Source of the DNA: Rhipicephalus microplus
Taxonomy: Eukaryota > Arthropoda > Arachnida > Ixodida > Ixodidae
Assembly (NCBI RefSeq): GCF_043290135.1
Contig: NC_134700.1
Span: forward strand, 240,191,088 to 240,255,087
Direction: 5' to 3'
DNA length: 64,000 nucleotides
The notes under the pieces are model-generated. The model was not told where the DNA came from. It was given only the letters and a program-made list of their open reading frames with translations, and ran no database searches. Below are positions 56,901-64,000 of this stretch, one piece after another. Position 1 is the stretch's first letter. Every line of letters begins with the position of its first letter. The translations under genes and the position numbers were made by a program.

Positions 56901-57879
56901 TTCTCTCGACAGAAAAATGCCACGTGTTGCGAACGGCGCTATTGTCTGCAAGGTGTAGAAAAACGAAAGACATTGTTCTTCTAACGCTGGATTCTTACGT
57001 ACGAAAGGCCGCCAAGAACGCTACGCAATTCATATGGATTTCCTCACAATTACTTTCGAGGAGGTGGAAGCATTTTTGCGTGGACAATGACGTACGCATA
57101 CAGAGCCGGCTTTTTTTTTTTTTGCCACAGATTAAGTTTCAACGGCCGCACTCACCGCTATCCTTGCAGGGTGCGTGTTACTTCTTTATTTAAACGAGCA
57201 TGTTCAATAAATTTTCATTAATTTGTTTAAACTTCAGGCTGCGGCTTTTTTCAAAGCAACGTCATAATACCTATACTGCAGGAGGCATGAACTTCTATGA
57301 TTATGTACTACCTCTCTCGGGACATTCATAACGCGCAAACAGTTGAGAGAATGAGTGCAGATACGTCAGGACTATAAACGATAATACTTTTACGCAGGTT
57401 ACAGACATACACACTAACATCATTTTGTTCTGTTGTCTGGGCGTTGTTTCAGCATTGTAGATTTCTGAAAACATGATCGATGGCAGAAAAAATTGAATGG
57501 AGTTTTAAGTTTGAACGTGTTTAGAAAACTTTATTGTCACAGACGTCAATAACATTTTAACAGAACATTTTCTTCTTAGACACACAATAACGATGATCAC
57601 AAAACTGATGTCATTCGCATGAACATGAATATGAGATGACGTGTACATTCGTTGGTTCACACAAACACAGCCCCACAAAAATGTGTCAGAAAAGGACAGA
57701 TACACACATAAATATTGAAGGTAAACAAGAGGCACAAATAATACATGAATATGTACAGTTTTCATATATACATGTTAGCATGTCATTTCTGCCGGCGCAT
57801 TGACACACTAGCCTACCAATACCAGGCCGTCCTAAAGACGAGTTTTATTCATCCGTCACAGACCGATACAAACGGGACG
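53972..57879. other. Unassigned DNA
   Basis: It includes a GC-richer patch at 55.15-55.45 kb and another at 56.6-56.85 kb, a C run near 54035 and a T run near 57115. No gene could be named; the longest open frame is listed separately. Confidence 0.35.
56094..56669 (-). CDS. Unidentified 191-aa open frame
   Basis: I do not recognise it. The C-terminal half is rich in Cys, Trp and charged residues (NKYECKAWEAECRQQLRAS, ERECKFWWWTDAANQ, KCLLCSLRSYHAT) and looks more protein-like than chance frames nearby. The N-terminal third lies over sequence (AATGCGAATGCATTTCTTAG on the plus strand) that resembles a dispersed tick repeat, so the real coding unit, if any, is probably shorter. A 19-base imperfect inverted repeat (around 56425 and 56465) interrupts the middle. 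No signal peptide or membrane segment is evident beyond a short hydrophobic stretch. It may be an exon, a transposon fragment or chance. Confidence 0.25.
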   Translation of the reverse strand: MLGAHALAVVSIGEGGRQIPMDAWHGPTKKCIRIKTGPRVKAAIRASWFRSLAFIFVAQKGKEWRHTEVTGSVYVLLPCVFSPFLSVSRNKYECKAWEAECRQQLRASHPAAFQNAVNRERECKFWWWTDAANQTAKLAPEMLATAQRCGVSVMTRDHISGKCLLCSLRSYHATLIYDHELELKKGFETVL

Positions 57880-58420
57880 ATGGAATTCGGCCCAAAAGGG
57901 CCTAAGACCAGTACCGAAGGAATTCCTCTTCACCGGGGAAGAAGAGCTCCTCCGACAAGACAGGCAACGGCTCCGAGTACAATCGCCCTAGGATCGGTTA
58001 GAGCGCGTGGCGGCGGCGGCCCGCTGCAGCCGCCTCGCAGCGGTTGCGCCAGAGGCAGAAAACGCCGGCAACAATGACAAGACCAGCGAGGCGGCCTCAC
58101 GAACAACGCCCGGAAGAAACGAAGTGATTTACTCCGAGGCAGCGGAATCCAGCATGTACGGCTCTCCAAAAAACGTGAGCAATGACACAATGCCTCAGAA
58201 AATGCTGATTTGTTTCCCAAAAGGATCGGTTTGGGCATGTTGCTGACTGAACCATTCTCCACCTTTCGAGGCGGTCGAGAGTGGGAAGCACATGCACCCT
58301 ATCCCAGGCGGCACGCAAATTCTCAAAGGTGTCCAGGTAGAAAAGAAGCCGTTAACATGCTCCAAGACACCCGACTATAGAGCGAGCACGGCGGGCTGGG
58401 GGAACCAACGGAAGCAACAA
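57880..58420 (-). pseudogene. LINE C-terminal zinc-binding (zf-RVT-like) remnant
   Basis: The minus strand reads DRVHVLPTLDRLERWRMVQ, TCPNRSFWETNQHFLRHCVI and AHVFWRAVHAGFRCLGVNHF. This is the CPxC...ETxxHxxxxC...FW pattern that closes many LINE polyproteins (zf-RVT type), with the second Cys of the CxxC pair replaced (CPNR). Downstream a Leu/Arg/Ala-rich stretch fits the usual tail. It has several frame problems and no RT is visible to the right, so only the 3' end is retained. Confidence 0.6.
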
Positions 58421-61400
58421 AGCAGCAGTTGTCTCAACTATATGGTTGTTCAACACATCTATGCCAGGAAATGACGAAAAATTGCAACAGTTGTTGCATA
58501 AAAGGAAGGAAGTGTTATTGACTGTGGCCCCCTGTTATGGTGCACATTAGGCATCATATGCCGAAGGTTCGTACCCAGGAAGTAATATGCAAGCGTTCGT
58601 GCGGGAGATTCCTTCCCTGCATTAGGCGCAAAAGGAAGCACAGTGCCAGCAGCCGACAGCGTATGGACACTGAAGGGAAAGCAAAGCCTCCCTGAGAACG
58701 CTGCTGTCCAAGTGGTCCCAATGCCGCACGAAAAACCAACTCAGTGCCGCCTGACTATAGAAAGGAACACAAAGCCGACTGCAGTGATCGCACGATACGT
58801 AAATACGGTTGCACGACGTGAAAAAGGTACCAAATGCGACCGCAAAATAGTCTGCGCAAGAAATCTCCACTCAATAAGCAGGAAGTTGAAATAATAGTGT
58901 GTTTTTTTGTCACCTGAATTGAGTCGAATGGCGATAGTTCAAGCTCTTTCTAAGCAACCATTCATCTTGATCTGGTTTCCGCGGTCATACGTGCTGACAT
59001 TGTCAATAAGAAAACAAATATTTCGCATATTTCGGCACATCATCAGTATGGGGTCATTAGAAGTGTGTTACTTTATTTGTAAAATGCACCAATACGTCAT
59101 TTTAGAGACTGCAGTGCTTATTACGTGACGCTGGCGATGCGGCGCTATCACTGAAAAGAACTGATGTTTTCTACGCCTAACTTTAACAACAAGGTGCTGC
59201 CACTTGAGAGTGATTTTTCGTTCAAGAAAGAACTTTGTTCCTAAAATTACTGGTAGATGACGTCCATATCTCACGCATCTCCTATTCGCCGATTTTCTCG
59301 CGCAGAACGTCAAATAAACTTTCTATTCTCTCTTTCAAGACATAAATTTATCGTTTTTCGACAACCTGTGCCAGCGAAGCACGCAAAGGCGGTGAGTCAT
59401 TTTTTTTTACCTCTTTTGCATCGGTACTTCCCTGTATGTCTGATCTTAGACGAATAACTTAAGAAAAACATGGTACTGTATAATTACCGTTATACATATT
59501 CCCACTGAATCGACTGAGAATTACTATAGATCATGAATAATAGCTCAATGATAAATGCGACACATTAGCCAATTATTCATTCTTGCAGCTCTTCTTTTAA
59601 TTTTCGTCGTTAACGCAATGACCTCTATTCAGCGTTCAACGTCTCCTTATCTACATGTCTCTTTCATGATTTTTACATAATCTTTCGCCATCCAAAAAGA
59701 AATAAACTACATTGCATTCGATCTACTTCGCTGTTCAAGCGTTCTTAAGGGAGTGGGTTACAAATTCCTCTTGAATTGATTGTACTTCACAGGAAAGACT
59801 GCTAACACGTCACGCAGAAAACGAGCTGTGACTGGCCCTCCCCAATTATTTTTGATCAAGACGAAATGGCTCCGCACTCCCAAGCACTTAATGCGTAAAG
59901 AGAATGTACGGATATGCCGGTGAAATTGCTGTGTGAACGAGGCAGACGTCGCTAGATCTTACAGGCCGTTCCAGTTGTTCTGTTGCTTTTTAATTGCCTT
60001 TTTTTACTTGAATGTTATTAACAGCAAGAGGCTTTATTTGAGCAAGCGCAATACTTTAGTCTGACTAGAATTCGAAAGGTTCTATGACAGTATTGCGAGA
60101 CATGGGGTGCTGAAATAGAACACTCGCTGTTGTATTTTTTTAGCTGGAGTGAGCTGTTTTCCTTGACAATATAAAAGCTGGCTATTATGCGCTGGTCGCA
60201 ATAAATTAACAGGATAAAAGTAAAAATAGCATGGGCACAAAGTTGGTGAACGATAATAAAGTTTATTTTTGTCATGCAACACAGCAGGAAGAACATAAAT
60301 TTTACGTGGATGATACCAGATGGATTCCCCCTTCTGTTTGGCAGTGCAGGCCCAATGGTCCTCTACCACGGAATATTTACACTGACATGTACGTTGGCAA
60401 TACTCTGAGGTACAGCAAGAATTATGGAAGCCGCAAAGCACGACTTTCCTTTAACAAAGGCAGGGGAGCACTGGTACACCGTAAAGAGGAATACCTACTG
60501 CGTAGAGCTCATACTCAGAACGTAGCAATTCTTCAGGTTCAAAAAAAAGAACTATAGGTCATGCGCAAGTGTTAGTTGATACGTCGCTGATATAATGTTA
60601 CTATGGCACTATTCACAATAATTTTGTGCATATTTGTAAGTTCGTTGTCTTTCACTGTTTCGAGCGAGACTTAGACAAAAAGTCTTCTATGACCTTCTTT
60701 TGTGGTTCCTCATGTCCTCAGTGATTCTCGGTGACTGGTTTGTACTTAAAGGCACATTTTCAAAGTTAGCTGCTATATTTGCTGCTCTTGGCGCAGTAGA
60801 AAATGCGCTACTGCGATCAGAGAATGCATGCTTCACTTTTTTTTTTCGCTTACTTTAAAGAAGCGCTTACACACAATCACCTTACAAAAAAGTGCTGTTG
60901 TTGAGCTACCTCATTATAAAAAAGTAATTGTAATTAAAAAAAACATCTGCTGCATGACACATTCTATTGCTCTTCTATTATTCAGTCGATCATAAAGTAA
61001 ACCGTGAAGTTCAATGATTTCACCAAAGAACGAAAAAGAGAGATTATTCGGGCATATTATGAAAGTCTAAGCTATGCTGGTAGGTGTCACAATTCCGCAG
61101 AAGCCTCACCCCCGTAGTCACAGACGCTCCTCGACTCCACTTCCACCCTTCACTTGACAGAGTTAGTACTGCGCCACCACTCGGCTGAAAATGACGCTGC
61201 GCAACTCAAGAACTGCAGCAGATAATCACTGATATGCCGCGACTTGCCGTGCCTAGAGACGGTGCTCCCATCGGCTTTCTCAATTGAAGGTGAAGCGTCG
61301 AGGGAAGAGACGTTCTAGAATACGGGGGTCAGGCCTCTCAGCCGCAAGTGTTGCGTACTCGAAATGCCTGTGCATTAAAAAAAAAAACATGACAGCATCC

Positions 61401-61719
61401 AGATATCGCATTACGCTCACCTTGCGCAAACTGTGTCCGAGACAAGAGAAAACGAAAGCTTCAGGCTACTGGTGCCAAATTGTAAACTGCTTTCTTATTT
61501 TTGTCTGCAACAAAGTGCGCCCATTTGTATATTTCACCTTTGTGCGTTTCTGAAGAAAAGTCCTTTCTGGGTACTTTTAATGTGCAGGTGCTTTTCTTTT
61601 TGTACTCTCCGCCATCGCACAGCGAACTTGTTTTTACGTTTTTACTAGGTATTTCGTGCATTGGTTATGTTTTACGGAAAGTCAATGTCAATGCTCATGC
61701 GAGATCACACGCTTCAGCA
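58421..61719. other. Unassigned DNA
   Basis: Short open frames at 58.64-58.89 kb and 60.23-60.56 kb show no domain. Nothing else was recognised. Confidence 0.35.
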
Positions 61720-62475
<756 letters not shown>

Positions 62476-64000
62476 CAGCGAGTCTAAAGAATAAAAATTA
62501 GGATCCGTACCGAACTAAAACGAAATTGAATTAAGTGACAGTTGGGTACTCTACCCCAAAACCATGCAAGGTCTTCAAACTGCTCTGTGAAAAAGACCCG
62601 ACGCTTGCCTAATGTTGACCTATGGCAGAATAAGATCTTGCTGTTTCGCTATAGCTATTCCGTTAGCCACTTCTTTTACTTCTTTATGAAATGCTTTAGG
62701 CTTTAGTTTATTCTTTCCGAAGAGTTGGTTTCGATGATCGCAAATGAAAAGATTTAGAGCATTTTGGTTTGCTTTATTCCAACTAAAACACATTCGCGCA
62801 AGAATACTCTAACATACGCATGATATCACCATAGATTTCGGGATGGCATGAAGGAGTGTGATTGCAAAAGCTAGTGCTGTATATTGGCATCGTTCATGCT
62901 GCTTATTTTTTCTGGTTGCTTAAGGGCCTCAAACAGACTTTTGGTGAACGCGTAGGCCGTTCCCGTTCATGAGGCGAAAAATTCTACAACCCTAAAATGT
63001 ATCCCACAGGGGAAACCGGAAGGCTTCTAAACGGAATGTTGATGAGTACATTGCGATTTAGGCAACACATTAATCTCCATGCAGGCTCTGTTAGCCACAT
63101 CGCTTATGCCGTGATTTGAACATTTTGAGTTGATTGAGACTAATACATTGTGACCGTTACCAAATTAAGTTTTCGTTCTCACGAGTTTAGAATTGAGAAA
63201 AATGCACTAGGTAATTCGCTCTCTATAGGTTTTAGCGGCATCTGTGACACCTAAGGTGACACCTTTGCACAAATATGCATGTCTTCCCAAAAAACCGAGT
63301 GTCATTTAGTTTCATCAAGAATTAAGGAGACCCAGTGGCAGCGTACATTGTGCGTAACTTGATAGCAGTGCACGCTCGCGTGGGTATTTGATAAACTTTA
63401 TTGCCCTAGCGAGGAAATTTTGTTTCCCTTTTCACAAACTTCGAGGTTAGTCCGCGAATAAGAAAAGATGTTGGAAACACATAACAAGCACATACACGAA
63501 GCATGTATTGCAGCGTGCTGTCTTATTCGCCCAGTTTAAACACGTCTTCAAAAGCGGTAGGACAACTAGCCCAGCATCATGCGTTACCTCAAATTCAGAA
63601 GACTGAAAAAAAAAGGTTATTTTTTCTTAAGGATGCCTTTGCACCACACCATGAAAAGGACTACAAGAACTAAGACCTTATCAGTGAATAGAAATAGAGC
63701 TGACATGTGAAATTGTCTCCTGAGCTATTGTGCTTGGTAAACACCCGAACTTGGAGAATTCATTCTGAAGATTTAAAATAAAGCCAAAGACATTGTAAAC
63801 TCTTTCTTGAAACCTACTTCTGATATCAGACAACCTCAGAGTGGGTGATGCGGAAAGAATAGGTAAAAGTGGAATGATCAGTGTATTCAGTGGTTATTAG
63901 TTTACCTATCAGTAACTGCACAATGAGCAAGTGAAGGGAACACTATGAAGCACGTAGGGTATGAGCTCTTTTCATACCATATAATGAATTGATGGGAGAA
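62476..64000. other. Unassigned DNA
   Basis: AT-rich; nothing was recognised on either strand. Confidence 0.4.

Overview
The window is eukaryotic, repeat-dominated genomic DNA, most probably from a hard tick (Ixodidae, Rhipicephalus-like). The reasons are copies of the tRNA-derived tick SINE known as Ruka, gypsy-type LTR elements, CR1/Jockey-, RTE- and RNase-H-bearing LINE fragments, and long CAGT/CAGA/TATC/CA microsatellites. I found no intact host protein-coding gene, rRNA or true tRNA gene. Nearly all recognisable coding sequence is transposable-element sequence, and almost all of it is broken.

Layout. 1-7839: a gag-protease-only LTR retrotransposon (element A, +). Its 5' LTR is interrupted by a reverse-oriented related LTR at the window edge. 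Its 3' LTR is split by a second small LTR element (element B, -) with 229/230-bp LTRs, a PBS, a PPT and a 4-bp target duplication; B carries a gag fragment fused to a Pro/Gln/Ser-rich reading frame and no pol. 7844-20050: microsatellites, SINEs (10.2, 10.8, 14.0, 14.5 kb), a CR1-like fragment with an RTE tail nested in it (about 15-16.1 kb), and unassigned DNA. 20.4-27.45 kb: a degraded gypsy element (element C, -) from gag to integrase, interrupted by a minisatellite-bearing repeat inside RT and by a CR1-like LINE inside gag. 28.4 and 32.1-33.05 kb: 3' remnants of RNase-H-class LINEs. 33584-39937: a near full-length CR1/Jockey-type LINE (+) whose 5' end is a tandem array of ten 252-bp units plus a partial one. 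41.5-52.0 kb: several copies of three dispersed non-autonomous repeat families, one with a nested SINE. 52.8-54.0 kb: a deleted gypsy remnant. 57.9-58.4 kb: a LINE C-terminal zinc-binding remnant (-). 61.7-62.5 kb: a SINE-like repeat with a long TATC tract and a nested Ruka.

The most interesting object is the LINE at 33.6-39.9 kb. Each 252-bp unit ends with a TATAAA box, an inverted CCAAT motif and an arthropod-type TCAGT initiator, with the predicted start site about 31 bp downstream of the TATA box. The insertion begins exactly at that predicted start position. This is the arrangement expected of a self-propagating tandem promoter (monomer) array, comparable in logic to mouse L1 5' monomers. 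The last partial unit supplies an ATG in frame with a hydrophobic leader and a 2A-like DVEPNPG motif that opens ORF1. Nothing was computed or searched; family assignments rest on motif recognition.
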